Part shown: positions 37,856 through 47,020 of the stretch, piece after piece | Layout: each line of letters starts with the position of its first letter | Position numbering within the stretch: the stretch's first letter is position 1 | DNA from: a virus | Strand: one strand, 5' to 3' | Length of the DNA stretch: 50,898 nt | IMG/VR virus record: IMGVR_UViG_3300006929_000024 | Span: 1 to 50,898 of that record | Translations under genes and position numbers: made by a program | Notes under the pieces: model-generated | Told to the model about the DNA's origin: nothing | What the model saw: only the letters and a program-made list of their open reading frames with translations | The model's database searches: none

Positions 37856-38995
37856 GTGACTACTAGAACATTAACTATTACTGTTGTTGGTGGTAATCCC
37901 TCTAATCATCCGTATCATAATGTTGGTTCTAGTAATAAATATGCAATAGATGGTTCTACTGCTACAGCAGATGTAACATTATATCTTGCTGAAGGTGGAA
38001 CTTATGTATTTGATCAATCAGATAATTCAAACAGTGGACATCCTTTAAGGTTTTCTACTACAGCTAACGGTACGCATAGTGGTGGTTCAGAGTACACTAC
38101 AGGAGTAACAGTTACAGGTAATGCAGGCAATGCAGGTGCTAAAACCACTATTGTGGTAGCTGATTCTGCACCCACTTTATATTATTATTGTACTAATCAT
38201 TCCAACATGGGTTGGACTGCAAATACTGTTGCAGCTACTTCTTGGGGTGTTTTATCTTGGGGAGAAGGTGCATGGGGTGATCAAAACGATGTGTCTTTTT
38301 CTGTTACTGGAGTCTCCTCTGCTACTGCTATTGGTTCTGTTACTATTGACGCAGAAATAGGAGAAGGTTGGGGTCGAGGAACTTGGGGTAATAGAGTTTG
38401 GGGTGGTGTATATTCCGTCATACCCACAGGTGTAGCCGCAACTTCTGCAATAGGAACAGCAACAACAAGTATTGCAGTTACAGTATCTGTTACTGGTGTA
38501 TCTACTACTTCTGCTGTAGGTGGTGTAACTACCACTCAAGGTGTTGAAATTACTCCAACAGGTTTATCTTTGACAGGTTCACTTGGTACAGTTACTTTTG
38601 ATGGAGATGCAGCAGTAGGAGTAACAGGTGTAGCTATGACGTCAGGATTAGGTACAGCAATTGTTGCACCTATCACATTAGTAGATGCAACAGGAGTTGC
38701 TCTTACAAGTTCAATTGGTACTGTTGTCTTAGAAATGACTGGTACAGTAAATGTTACAGGAGTTTCATCAACATCCTCTGTGGGTTCTATAGTTCCTGTC
38801 TCAGGATACGATGTAACAGGAGTTGCTGCAACATCAGCAGTGGGAAGTCCAACAGAAGTTACAGGTGGAGGTACAGTAGACAATGTCACTGGAGTAGTAT
38901 TGACGAGTTCAGTTGGAAGTGTAATAATAATAGCATGGTCAGAAATAGATACAGGTACTCCTGTAACGTGGACAAGAATAACAACAGCAGCATAA
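37856..38995 (+). CDS. Cupredoxin-like domain plus VTGV repeat fibre protein, GTG start
   Basis: Residues 1-120 form a beta domain with ITVVGGNPSNHPY, TYVFDQSD, GHPLRFS (H62) and YYYCTNHSNMGW (C112, H115, M118), i.e. a type-1 copper-like ligand set. A W/G-rich linker follows, then about seven degenerate repeats of roughly 25-30 residues with a V-T-G-V-x-x-T-S-x-x-G-S/T core. Fibre or adhesin use is likely. Copper binding is suggested by the ligand pattern only. A GGAG SD precedes the GTG. Confidence 0.72.
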   Translation: MTTRTLTITVVGGNPSNHPYHNVGSSNKYAIDGSTATADVTLYLAEGGTYVFDQSDNSNSGHPLRFSTTANGTHSGGSEYTTGVTVTGNAGNAGAKTTIVVADSAPTLYYYCTNHSNMGWTANTVAATSWGVLSWGEGAWGDQNDVSFSVTGVSSATAIGSVTIDAEIGEGWGRGTWGNRVWGGVYSVIPTGVAATSAIGTATTSIAVTVSVTGVSTTSAVGGVTTTQGVEITPTGLSLTGSLGTVTFDGDAAVGVTGVAMTSGLGTAIVAPITLVDATGVALTSSIGTVVLEMTGTVNVTGVSSTSSVGSIVPVSGYDVTGVAATSAVGSPTEVTGGGTVDNVTGVVLTSSVGSVIIIAWSEIDTGTPVTWTRITTAA

Positions 38996-39006
38996 AAGGA
39001 TAAAAT

Positions 39007-39924
39007 ATGGCTTCAACATACTCAGCAGATTTAAAACTGGAACTCATGGCTACTGGTGAAAACGCTGGTACATGGGGAACAAAAACAAATAACAATTTAA
39101 ATTTAGTACAACAAGCAATCGGTGGATTTGAACAAGTAACAGTCGGGGATGGTGCTACAGTCGCACTTGCAATGACTGATGGTACAGTATCAAACGCAAG
39201 AAATATGGTTGTAAAAGTGGCTACTGTTACCCTATCAGGAGCCACTGTTTTAACTGTACCTGATAGCATAGAAAAAATGTATATTTTCGATGTAACAGGT
39301 GTAACCAACCCAACAAACTTAACTATTAAAACTGCAAGTGGATCTGGCTTTTCTCCAGACCAACAAAAAATATATTTTGCATATGCAGACGGAACTAATA
39401 TTGTAGAAGTATCATTAGATAGTTTAGGTGGTGCAGTTGGTGTAGCAAGTTTACCAACAGTAACTGTAGCAAAAGGTGGTACTGGTTCAACATCAGCATC
39501 CGATGCAAGAACTGCTTTAGGTTTAGCAATAGGTAGTGATGTTCAAGCTTATAATGCTGATACAGTTTTTAAAGATGTAAACAATACATATACAAAAGCA
39601 CAAAGAGGATCAACACAAACTGCTGGTTCTCAAACTGGTAGTGTTACATTAGATTTTGACACTTATCAAAACTTTGTTTTAACGGCAACAGGTAATGTTA
39701 CATTAGCTAATCCTTCTACTGAATCAGTAGGACAATCTGGTATTATAGTGTTTGTTCAAGATGGTACTGGAAGTCGTACGTTAAGTTTAGGAACAGATTA
39801 TGAAACTGCTGGTGGTGCTGGTTTGACTATATCCACTGCTGCTAATTCAGTTGATGTCATACCATATTTTGTTAAAGCTGCCTCAAGTATTCAGCTCGGA
39901 GCACCGCAACTTGCTTTTGCGTAG
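39007..39924 (+). CDS. Tail fibre protein
   Basis: The N-terminus (MASTYSADLKLELMATGENAGTWGTKTNNNLN, quoted in part) is the standard beginning of many marine phage tail fibres. VAKGGTGSTSASDARTALGL with QAYNADTVFKDVNNTYTKAQRGS are the collagen-like/trimer-forming repeat motifs of phage fibres. The C-terminal part is beta-rich. It probably trimerises and attaches to the tail. Confidence 0.8.
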   Translation: MASTYSADLKLELMATGENAGTWGTKTNNNLNLVQQAIGGFEQVTVGDGATVALAMTDGTVSNARNMVVKVATVTLSGATVLTVPDSIEKMYIFDVTGVTNPTNLTIKTASGSGFSPDQQKIYFAYADGTNIVEVSLDSLGGAVGVASLPTVTVAKGGTGSTSASDARTALGLAIGSDVQAYNADTVFKDVNNTYTKAQRGSTQTAGSQTGSVTLDFDTYQNFVLTATGNVTLANPSTESVGQSGIIVFVQDGTGSRTLSLGTDYETAGGAGLTISTAANSVDVIPYFVKAASSIQLGAPQLAFA

Positions 39925-39936
39925 GGGATATAACCA

Positions 39937-40827
39937 ATGCCAGTAAAAGGTGAATTTTTTCAAAATCCAGGTTCAAGTGGAGCAAGTTCATTTTATGATT
40001 ATCAAATACCTTTTGGTTGTAAAATACCTAGAAGTCCTTCAGTAAGAACTGGAACAAATGGTGGTGGTTTTGGTTGGAGTGGTCAGGTTTACCCTAATAC
40101 AAGTTCATGCACTAGATGGACTTTTAGCACATGGCTTAAAAAATTATTAGTAACTGATGAGATAGGACCAATAGATGGTGCTACTTTTACTCAAATGTTT
40201 GTGTCAAATATTGCTAATAACCAAGGAGCAAATTTAACTTTTACTTATGGTTCTGGTGCTGCCAACCAAGATGTAATTGGATTTGATGGTTCATCCTCTG
40301 TTAGAGGTTTAGAAAAATTTACAGACAGAAATAATTGGTGGCATTTGTGTATGATTTTTGATACTACACAATCCACACAATCTGATAGGGTAAAAGTGTA
40401 TAGAAATGGTGTTTTAGCAGATGTTAATATAGGTTCAGTATATTCACAAAATGCTAATATAGAATTTGGTGTAGGTCAAGCATATGGCTCTCACTATTAT
40501 GGCTTGTTTTATGGTGCTCATAACCACAGTGAAGGTAACAGTCTTGGATGCCAATTAGTAGTAGCAGAAACCATTATTAGACATAGTATTACTGGTGATA
40601 GCATAGCTAATTACGGATATTTAAAAAATGGGGTGTGGGTACCTCGAGACCCAACAGACTCTAGCTATATAAATTCAACTTTTGGTTCAGAAGGTCTTTG
40701 GTTTAAATATGCAGATGCTAGTAATTTAGGATTGGATAGTAGTGGTAACAATAATAGTGCAACTACAACACCTAATATAAATGCCGATCACCAAGTAATC
40801 GATACACCAACCAATGATGGGAGTTAA
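39937..40827 (+). CDS. Tail fibre with LamG/concanavalin-like domain
   Basis: The block RWTFSTWLKKL, WHLCMIFDTTQSTQSDRVKVYRNGV and LVVAETIIRHSI follow the jelly-roll pattern of LamG-like carbohydrate-binding domains. A short tail (LGLDSSGNNNSATTTPNINADHQVIDTPTND) then ends at a stop 2 nt before the next fibre gene. In related proteins this tail appears to continue into the next module, so the pair may be one fibre split in two. Confidence 0.72.
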   Translation: MPVKGEFFQNPGSSGASSFYDYQIPFGCKIPRSPSVRTGTNGGGFGWSGQVYPNTSSCTRWTFSTWLKKLLVTDEIGPIDGATFTQMFVSNIANNQGANLTFTYGSGAANQDVIGFDGSSSVRGLEKFTDRNNWWHLCMIFDTTQSTQSDRVKVYRNGVLADVNIGSVYSQNANIEFGVGQAYGSHYYGLFYGAHNHSEGNSLGCQLVVAETIIRHSITGDSIANYGYLKNGVWVPRDPTDSSYINSTFGSEGLWFKYADASNLGLDSSGNNNSATTTPNINADHQVIDTPTNDGS

Positions 40828-40829
40828 GT

Positions 40830-42551
40830 ATGGCAGCTAATTCAAATTTTGCAGGATTTAATGGTCATAAACAAGGTAATAATGATGTAGCCTCAATAGA
40901 AGGTGGAACAAGTTACTCTATTACAACTAATAATAGAGGTTTTATAGGTAATTATAATTTAGAAATTGGTAAAAAATATTATTGGGAAGTAAGAGCAAAA
41001 AGTTTTGGTGGTACAAGTGACCAGCTTTTTATTGGAGTATGTAAAGATACAACTGATTTAAGTGGTAATAGAGGTGGTGGTCAAGTTGCTAGTAGTGGTT
41101 CATATGGTTTTGAAAATTATAATAATAATGTGTATTTAAATAGTGACAGTAGTTCAGGGTCTGGTCCTGGGCAATTTAGAAGTCCTCCTAATAATATAAG
41201 AGTAAAAGTTGATAGAGTTAACCATACTATTAGTTGGGCATTAGATGATGGTAGCTTTAGTTCTACTTATACTATACCTTCAACTGGTAGATTATATCCT
41301 TGGTTGGGTAGTGGTGGTGGTACAAATACAGCAGAAGCTAGAGCCAATTTTGGACAGGACAGTACTTTTTCTGGAGATTTGACCGCACAAACAAATACAG
41401 ATGAAAATGGCTTCGGTGAATTTTATTACTCGGTGCCTTCTGGCTTCCTTGCGTGTTGCAGTGGGAACAAAAGTGTTAGTGCAGACATAGACCCTAATCT
41501 TACAGACGATAATCACCCAACAAAACAATTTACAGTTGCTCAATGGACAGGTAATAATAGTTCACAAACTGTCGACATTGGTTTTAAACCTGACCTATTG
41601 TTTTTTAAAATACCTTCATCAAGTAATTCTTGGACTGTTGTTGATACAGTAAGAGGAGGAACAGCTAGTTCAACAAAATCTTTAAAACTTGATGGTTCAG
41701 ACCAAGAATCAACTGGTGCTTATGTTGCTTTGACTGGGTATGTTTCTAATGGATTTACTTTGACTTCTAGTTCTGGTTCAGATTTCAACACTAATGGTAC
41801 AGTTTATAATGCGTATTGTTGGAGAGCAAATGAAGGAACAAATGTTACTAATAATGATGGCGATACAACAGCTTCTGTATCTGCAAATCCTAAAGCTGGG
41901 TTTAGCATATGTACTTATTCAGGAATCGGTAGTTCTAATGGTCAATCCACAGTTGGACATGGTTTAAATTCTGCTCCTGAAATAGTAATACACAAAGGAA
42001 GAAATACGACCGCAGGATGGTGGACTCAATCTTCTTTTTTTACAGGTCCTAATTACTTAATGCAATTAAATACTACTGCTGGTCAAACTGAATTTACAGG
42101 GTATGGTAATTTAGTGGCTCCTACGAGTAGTGTTTTTTATATTAATGGTATAGATGGAATAGGTGGAGGAAGCACTAATTATGTATCGTATTGTTGGCAT
42201 TCAGTTCCTGGCTATAGTTCCTTTGGAACCTATACTGGTTCAGGTTCTCAAAATGGCAGATACATCGATTTAGGTTTTCGTCCAAAATTAGTAGTTTGTA
42301 AAAAAATAAACGAAGCTTCTACAACTTATGGTTGGGCAAATTTTAATACTACACATCAAAAATTTAATAAAGCAACATTTTCTGGTGGTTGGTTTGATAC
42401 TGGTGCAGCTTGGTCTGGAAACTATGATATACAAATATTAGGTAATGGTTTTAAACATAGAAATAACAATACTAATTTAGATGCAAGTGGTAAAACATAT
42501 TTATATATGGCGTGGGCAGATGTTCCAGCGAAGTATAGTAACGGATTTTAA
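40830..42551 (+). CDS. Tail fibre module with SPRY-like and WTGN repeat domains
   Basis: Residues 30-180 (LEIGKKYYWEVRAKSFGGTSDQLFIGVC..., VKVDRVNHTISWALDDG) resemble a SPRY/B30.2 domain. The rest has the series FTVAQWTGNNSSQTVDIGFKPDLLFFK, SICTYSGIGSSNGQSTVGHGLNSAPEIVIHK and FGTYTGSGSQNGRYIDLGFRPKLVV, three degenerate copies of one beta module. Such modules sit at fibre tips in marine phages. It has no SD and starts 2 nt after the previous stop, in another frame. Confidence 0.72.
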   Translation: MAANSNFAGFNGHKQGNNDVASIEGGTSYSITTNNRGFIGNYNLEIGKKYYWEVRAKSFGGTSDQLFIGVCKDTTDLSGNRGGGQVASSGSYGFENYNNNVYLNSDSSSGSGPGQFRSPPNNIRVKVDRVNHTISWALDDGSFSSTYTIPSTGRLYPWLGSGGGTNTAEARANFGQDSTFSGDLTAQTNTDENGFGEFYYSVPSGFLACCSGNKSVSADIDPNLTDDNHPTKQFTVAQWTGNNSSQTVDIGFKPDLLFFKIPSSSNSWTVVDTVRGGTASSTKSLKLDGSDQESTGAYVALTGYVSNGFTLTSSSGSDFNTNGTVYNAYCWRANEGTNVTNNDGDTTASVSANPKAGFSICTYSGIGSSNGQSTVGHGLNSAPEIVIHKGRNTTAGWWTQSSFFTGPNYLMQLNTTAGQTEFTGYGNLVAPTSSVFYINGIDGIGGGSTNYVSYCWHSVPGYSSFGTYTGSGSQNGRYIDLGFRPKLVVCKKINEASTTYGWANFNTTHQKFNKATFSGGWFDTGAAWSGNYDIQILGNGFKHRNNNTNLDASGKTYLYMAWADVPAKYSNGF

Positions 42552-42568
42552 CAAAAGGAGATTATAAA

Positions 42569-43210
42569 ATGTGGGCTTTAGTAAACAGTAAAAATGAAGT
42601 AACAGAAATAATTAAAGTTGCTCGTTCTATTGTAGTAGACGATGTAAGACATCCAAGAACTATTTTTGGTGCTTGGAGTTGGTCAGAATTAAATGCAATA
42701 GGTATATATCAAGTAGAGGACAGTGGAACAAAAGGTGATAATAGGTTTCAAATTACATCTGAGCCTATTTATACATTTGATGCAAGTAATAAAAAAGTTA
42801 CAACAAAATATACAATAACAGATAGACCTCTTGATGATAGTGAGGCTAAAGATGAGGCTGGTAAAAATATTATTAATCCAGAAGGTGAAAAATTAATAAA
42901 TACAGGATTAAAAACTATAGCTAAAAACAATACAAATAAAATGGCTCATGACCTTATATCTAGGTTTAGTTGGTTGGTTGAAAGAAATATATATGATAGT
43001 TCTAAAGCTATACCAGATGCAGTAAAAACTTATGTTGCAGCCATACAAAAAGATGCTGATGATATTGTTACTGCAATAACTAATGCTAAAGATATGACAG
43101 AATTTATAGCATTGCATACAGATGAAATGAATAGTGATGGTACTTTAAAAACTATGAATAGGCTAAATAGGTGGACATCCGATACTACAGTAACTGCTTA
43201 TATAAGATAA
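42569..43210 (+). CDS. Tail fibre accessory/assembly-like protein (213 aa)
   Basis: Begins MWALVNSKNEVTEIIKVARSIVVDDVRHPRTIF, resembling the short proteins that follow tail fibre genes (assembly or attachment proteins). The second half is helical with KMAHDLISRFSWLVERNIYDSSKAIPDAV. A strong AAAGGAG SD is present. The role is inferred from order and the N-terminal pattern. Confidence 0.62.
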   Translation: MWALVNSKNEVTEIIKVARSIVVDDVRHPRTIFGAWSWSELNAIGIYQVEDSGTKGDNRFQITSEPIYTFDASNKKVTTKYTITDRPLDDSEAKDEAGKNIINPEGEKLINTGLKTIAKNNTNKMAHDLISRFSWLVERNIYDSSKAIPDAVKTYVAAIQKDADDIVTAITNAKDMTEFIALHTDEMNSDGTLKTMNRLNRWTSDTTVTAYIR

Positions 43211-43214
43211 TGAT

Positions 43215-45395
43215 ATGCTTAGTGAAATCCGTATTGCTGGAGGTATAAACAAACAAGTAACACCGACAGGTGCACAAGGAAAATGGATTGATTGCGACAA
43301 TGTTCGTTTTCGTTATGGTTATCCAGAAAAAATAGGCGGTTGGGAACAAACTACATTAAATACTTTAGTAGGTGTTGCAAGAGACACACACATATGGAGT
43401 GATTTACTTGGCAAAAGATATATAGTCATAGGAACAAACAAAGGCTTATTTTTATACCATGATGGTGCCTTTTATGATATCTCACCTTTAGATACAAACA
43501 TAACATCATGTACTTTAACAACTACCAATAATTCTGCAACAGTTACTGTAAATAAAGCATCACATGGTTTAGAGGTAGGTGATTTGTTTTTATTTGCAAG
43601 TGTAACCTTACCTGGTTCTGGTACAGGTTTTGTAAGTGCAGATTTTACGCAAAACACTTTTGAAGTAATAACAAGAACTTCTGATAGTTTTACTGTGACA
43701 GCAGGTAAAGTAGAATCAGGTGCTGGTTTTAGTGCTGGAGGAAGTGTTACTTTATCTCCATATTTTAAAGTTGGTGATGCAGTACAAGTAACTGGTTATG
43801 GTTTTGGTACAGGTCTTTATGGTGGGTCAAATGTAAGTATAACAAGCACAACTTTAAATGGTGCTTTATTAGATGATGCTAATGGAACAAGTGGCTCAGG
43901 TACTGCAATTACTTTAACGTCTGTATCTGGTTTTAGTAGTGATGGTGGTACATTAAAAGTTGGTGAAGAATTAATAACTTATACGGGTGTAGCAGGTAGC
44001 ACTGTTACAGGAATAGTAAGAGGAGCTTCTGGCTCTACTAGGTCTGCTCATAGTGATGGTGCTGTGGTACAAGAGGCCTCTAGCTTTACTGGATGGGGTG
44101 ATGCTTCACCTACTGGTGAAGTAACATTAGAACCAGGTAACTGGTCATTAGATAACTTTGGGCAAATATTAGTTGCGACTGTAAAAAATAATAAGACTTT
44201 TCAATGGAACCCGAGCAGTGCCTCGGCTCTGTCAACAAGAGCTACAGTCATAACAAACGCACCAATTCAAAGTGTGATGACTGTAGTATCTGACAGAGAT
44301 AGACATTTAATACATTTAGGCACTGAAACTACTGTAGGAACAAGTTCTCAAGATAAAATGTTTATTCGTTTTGCAGATCAAGAAAACTTTTCTGATTACA
44401 CACCAACATCTGTAAATACAGCAGGAACTTTTAGAATAGATAGTGGTACAAAAATAGTAGGTGCAGTAAATGCTGGTAGTTTTATTTTAATACTTACCGA
44501 TACATCTGCTTATACAATGCAATTTGTAGGTCCACCTTTTACATTCGGTATACAACAAGTTGGAGCTAACTGTGGTTTAATATCACAACATGCAATGGTT
44601 GCTGTAAATGGTGTAGTGTACTGGATGGGAAGAGCAGGAGGTTTTTATTTGTTTGATGGTACAGTAAAAAAAATACCTTGTTCTGTTGAAGACTTTGTTT
44701 TTACAACACAAGACACAGATGATTTAGGTATAAATTTTGATGCAGCAGATGTTGTTTATGCTGGTTATAATTCTTTGTTTAGTGAAATAAATTGGTTTTA
44801 TCCAAAATCTACAACTACACAAATTGACAGGGTAGTAACTTATAATTATGCAGAGGGTTTATGGACAATAGGTTCTTTAGCTAGAACAACATATTATGAT
44901 AAAACTATTTTTGATAACCCTTATGCAACAGATTATAATACAACAGCTATACCATCGTTTCCAATTATACAAGGTGCAACAGCTACAAATGGAGCTACAA
45001 CTTTATATGCTCATGAAAAAGGTAATAACCAAGTAAATTCCGATGGCACTAAAACTGCAATAGTTGGCACCATACAAAGTGGAGATTTTGAAGTACAAGG
45101 TCAAGGGGATGGTGTGGTTTCAACTGGTGAATTTTTTATGAAAATAAGAAGATTTGTTCCTGACTTTAGAGCTTTAAATGGTAATGCAAAAGTTACTATA
45201 AACCTCAAAGACTTTCCAAGTGACACGGAAGCCAGTAGCACTTTAGGACCATTTACTGTTAACTCCTCAACTCAAAAAGTAGATACTAGAGCTAGAGCTA
45301 GAGCTGTAAATTTAAAAATAGAAAATATTACTACTGACGAGGATTGGAGGTATGGTACTTTTAGAGCTGATGTGCAACCTGATGGTAGGCGTTAA
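43215..45395 (+). CDS. P22 gp10-like tail/packaged-DNA stabilisation protein
   Basis: A 726-aa beta-propeller-like protein. NKQVTPTGAQGKWIDCDNVRFRYGYPEKIGGWEQ (quoted in part) is the typical N-terminus, and WSDLLGKRYIVIGTNKGLFLY, GIQQVGANCGLISQHAMVAVNGVVYWMGRAGGFYLFDG and the closing WRYGTFRADVQPDGRR are characteristic of phage stabilisation proteins. It closes the tail hub of podoviruses. Its presence and the lack of a tape measure argue for a short tail. Confidence 0.82.
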   Translation: MLSEIRIAGGINKQVTPTGAQGKWIDCDNVRFRYGYPEKIGGWEQTTLNTLVGVARDTHIWSDLLGKRYIVIGTNKGLFLYHDGAFYDISPLDTNITSCTLTTTNNSATVTVNKASHGLEVGDLFLFASVTLPGSGTGFVSADFTQNTFEVITRTSDSFTVTAGKVESGAGFSAGGSVTLSPYFKVGDAVQVTGYGFGTGLYGGSNVSITSTTLNGALLDDANGTSGSGTAITLTSVSGFSSDGGTLKVGEELITYTGVAGSTVTGIVRGASGSTRSAHSDGAVVQEASSFTGWGDASPTGEVTLEPGNWSLDNFGQILVATVKNNKTFQWNPSSASALSTRATVITNAPIQSVMTVVSDRDRHLIHLGTETTVGTSSQDKMFIRFADQENFSDYTPTSVNTAGTFRIDSGTKIVGAVNAGSFILILTDTSAYTMQFVGPPFTFGIQQVGANCGLISQHAMVAVNGVVYWMGRAGGFYLFDGTVKKIPCSVEDFVFTTQDTDDLGINFDAADVVYAGYNSLFSEINWFYPKSTTTQIDRVVTYNYAEGLWTIGSLARTTYYDKTIFDNPYATDYNTTAIPSFPIIQGATATNGATTLYAHEKGNNQVNSDGTKTAIVGTIQSGDFEVQGQGDGVVSTGEFFMKIRRFVPDFRALNGNAKVTINLKDFPSDTEASSTLGPFTVNSSTQKVDTRARARAVNLKIENITTDEDWRYGTFRADVQPDGRR

Positions 45396-45398
45396 TGT

Positions 45399-45713
45399 AT
45401 GGATATAAAAAATATTGTAAGTCTTGATGATGAAAACATCTGGAAAAGCGACCACACATCAAATCCATATGCTATTGTTTTAGATGCCAAAAAAATATGG
45501 AAGTTTACAAAAAATGAATGGCCTCAACAATACAAATTCTATTCAGAGATGATAGAAAAAAATGCTAAAGATTTTAAATGGGGATTACATAAACAAAAAT
45601 CATTTAAGTTATTGACAATAAAAGAGTTCTGTTATTTTATGGCACCACCTGATATAATATATAGAGCTATTAGAAAAGAACCTGAAAAAAAGAAAGGTAA
45701 GAAACGTGGCTAA
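45399..45713 (+). CDS. Hypothetical tail-region protein (104 aa)
   Basis: Starts 3 nt after the gp10-like gene. It contains ENIWKSDHTSNPYAIVLDAKKIWKFT and ends with a very basic tail (PEKKKGKKRG). No family was recognised. It overlaps the following GTG gene by 8 nt. Confidence 0.65.
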   Translation: MDIKNIVSLDDENIWKSDHTSNPYAIVLDAKKIWKFTKNEWPQQYKFYSEMIEKNAKDFKWGLHKQKSFKLLTIKEFCYFMAPPDIIYRAIRKEPEKKKGKKRG

Positions 45714-45870
45714 AATAAATACTTTTATACCAGAACCAAAAGAAGAGTATAATATAGAAAATCAAAGATTAATTAATTTAGCTCTTACTCAAATAATACA
45801 AAAATTAAATTTTAGTTATCAACAAGAAATTAAAAATGATCAACAAGCTTTTGAGTATTTTTTATCATGA
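45706..45870 (+). CDS. Small tail-region protein, GTG start (54 aa)
   Basis: AAAGGTAAG precedes the GTG at good distance. The sequence AKINTFIPEPKEEYNIENQRLINLALTQIIQKLNFSYQQE (quoted in part) is a pattern I recall as a small gene in marine phages beside tail genes. A helical protein with a Pro-rich start. It overlaps the next ATG by 4 nt. Confidence 0.65.
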   Translation: MAKINTFIPEPKEEYNIENQRLINLALTQIIQKLNFSYQQEIKNDQQAFEYFLS

Positions 45871-46217
45871 CAATACAATATAAAAATCAAGGTTTTAAAC
45901 AGACGGATACAAGTAAAACTACAGTATTTACATGTCCTGCTAGTGGAACAGTAATAATCAAAAGTATTTATTTAGCTAACAATGATGCGTCATCAGCTAT
46001 ATTAGTTAATATGAATTTTGTTGATTCATCAGATTCTAATACTGAGTATGAATTTTTTAGAGATGATGTAGCGGCTAAATCGCAGGTAAACGCCTCACCT
46101 CAAGGTTTAAATTTAGAAGCAGGAGATGCTATTACTGTCCAAGCAGCTACAGGAAGTAATAAAATACAAGGTCTAATAAGCTATGCTTTAATTGATCGTT
46201 CTCAAGAAAATGGATAG
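45867..46217 (+). CDS. Small virion beta-sandwich protein (116 aa)
   Basis: A beta-rich pattern (KTTVFTCPASGTVIIKSIYLANND, ILVNMNFVDSSDSN, GDAITVQAATGSNKIQGLISY) like small tail-tip or decoration proteins. There are no catalytic residues. It overlaps its neighbours by 4 and 8 nt, so it belongs to the tail operon. Confidence 0.68.
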   Translation: MTIQYKNQGFKQTDTSKTTVFTCPASGTVIIKSIYLANNDASSAILVNMNFVDSSDSNTEYEFFRDDVAAKSQVNASPQGLNLEAGDAITVQAATGSNKIQGLISYALIDRSQENG

Positions 46218-46776
46218 TATTAGTTCTGCAATATTTAAAATAGAAAAAGCTTTAGATGATAAATTTTGTGAAAACTTATCAGAATACATAGAGCTGTCTT
46301 GTAAGCAAAAAGCTACTTTGTTAAGTAATAATAAAGAAGTAGAAGATACTGCATATCGTAATGTGTATAACTATGGTCTTGATGAAAGAAAAGACCAAGA
46401 TATGTTATATAAAAAAATTATATTTGAATGTTGCCAAAAAGCTTTAAAACATTATCAAAAAATGTTTCCCTCTTTACATCAAGAAATGAAATTAGAGTCA
46501 ATAAATTTACTTAAATATGTTAAAGGTAATTTTTATAAAAGGCATATAGATGCTTACTATAAAGTAAACAGACACATTTCTTTTATAATAAACTTAAACA
46601 AAGACTATGAAGGTGGGGAATTAATGTTTTATTATCCACATAATTATAAACCATATAGTAAGGTAGATTTAAATAAAGGAGATTTAATTATGTTTCCTAG
46701 TAATTTTATGTATCCTCATTCTGTTGAGCCAGTCATCTCTGGAACTAGATATAGTATTGTATCTTGGTTTAGTTAA
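46210..46776 (+). CDS. 2-oxoglutarate/Fe(II)-dependent oxygenase
   Basis: The double-stranded beta-helix motifs are clear: H112-x-D114 in FYKRHIDAYY, the distal H170 in MYPHSV, and R180 in SGTRYSIVSWF for the 2-oxoglutarate carboxylate. EGGELMFYYP is the typical strand of prolyl-hydroxylase-like enzymes. It hydroxylates an unknown substrate, perhaps a virion protein or a sugar, given the glycosyltransferases next door. ATG 46210 is preferred to the TTG at 46192. Confidence 0.85.
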   Translation: MDSISSAIFKIEKALDDKFCENLSEYIELSCKQKATLLSNNKEVEDTAYRNVYNYGLDERKDQDMLYKKIIFECCQKALKHYQKMFPSLHQEMKLESINLLKYVKGNFYKRHIDAYYKVNRHISFIINLNKDYEGGELMFYYPHNYKPYSKVDLNKGDLIMFPSNFMYPHSVEPVISGTRYSIVSWFS

Positions 46777-46814
46777 CACTTGATTTATTCTAGTATTTAT
46801 AGGATATTATTTAT

Positions 46815-47015
46815 ATGAAAACTATACAATGCGAAAGTCAAGAGACTTACAGAAACAAAAAAACTAATACAGTTTATAAGACTAAAGAAGATGCTCAACA
46901 CGATGTAGACAATCCAAATACAGATACAAAACAAGAAGATATAGCCTGTGATGTGAATATTATAGTGCCTCCAGAGGTTTTATCTTTAGTAAGTAAAACT
47001 AAAGACGAGACCTAA
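46815..47015 (+). CDS. Hypothetical protein (66 aa)
   Basis: A polar protein (SQETYRNKKTNTVYKTKEDAQHDVDNPN) with an acidic middle and a short hydrophobic IIVPPEVLSLVSK end. No family was recognised. It lies between the oxygenase and the first glycosyltransferase. Confidence 0.6.
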   Translation: MKTIQCESQETYRNKKTNTVYKTKEDAQHDVDNPNTDTKQEDIACDVNIIVPPEVLSLVSKTKDET

Positions 47016-47020
47016 TTACT

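Noticed and set aside
38252-38889. Several long minus-strand frames opposite the VTGV-repeat fibre gene
   Set aside because: They mirror a repetitive Thr/Val/Gly-rich plus-strand coding region and have no ribosome-binding sites.
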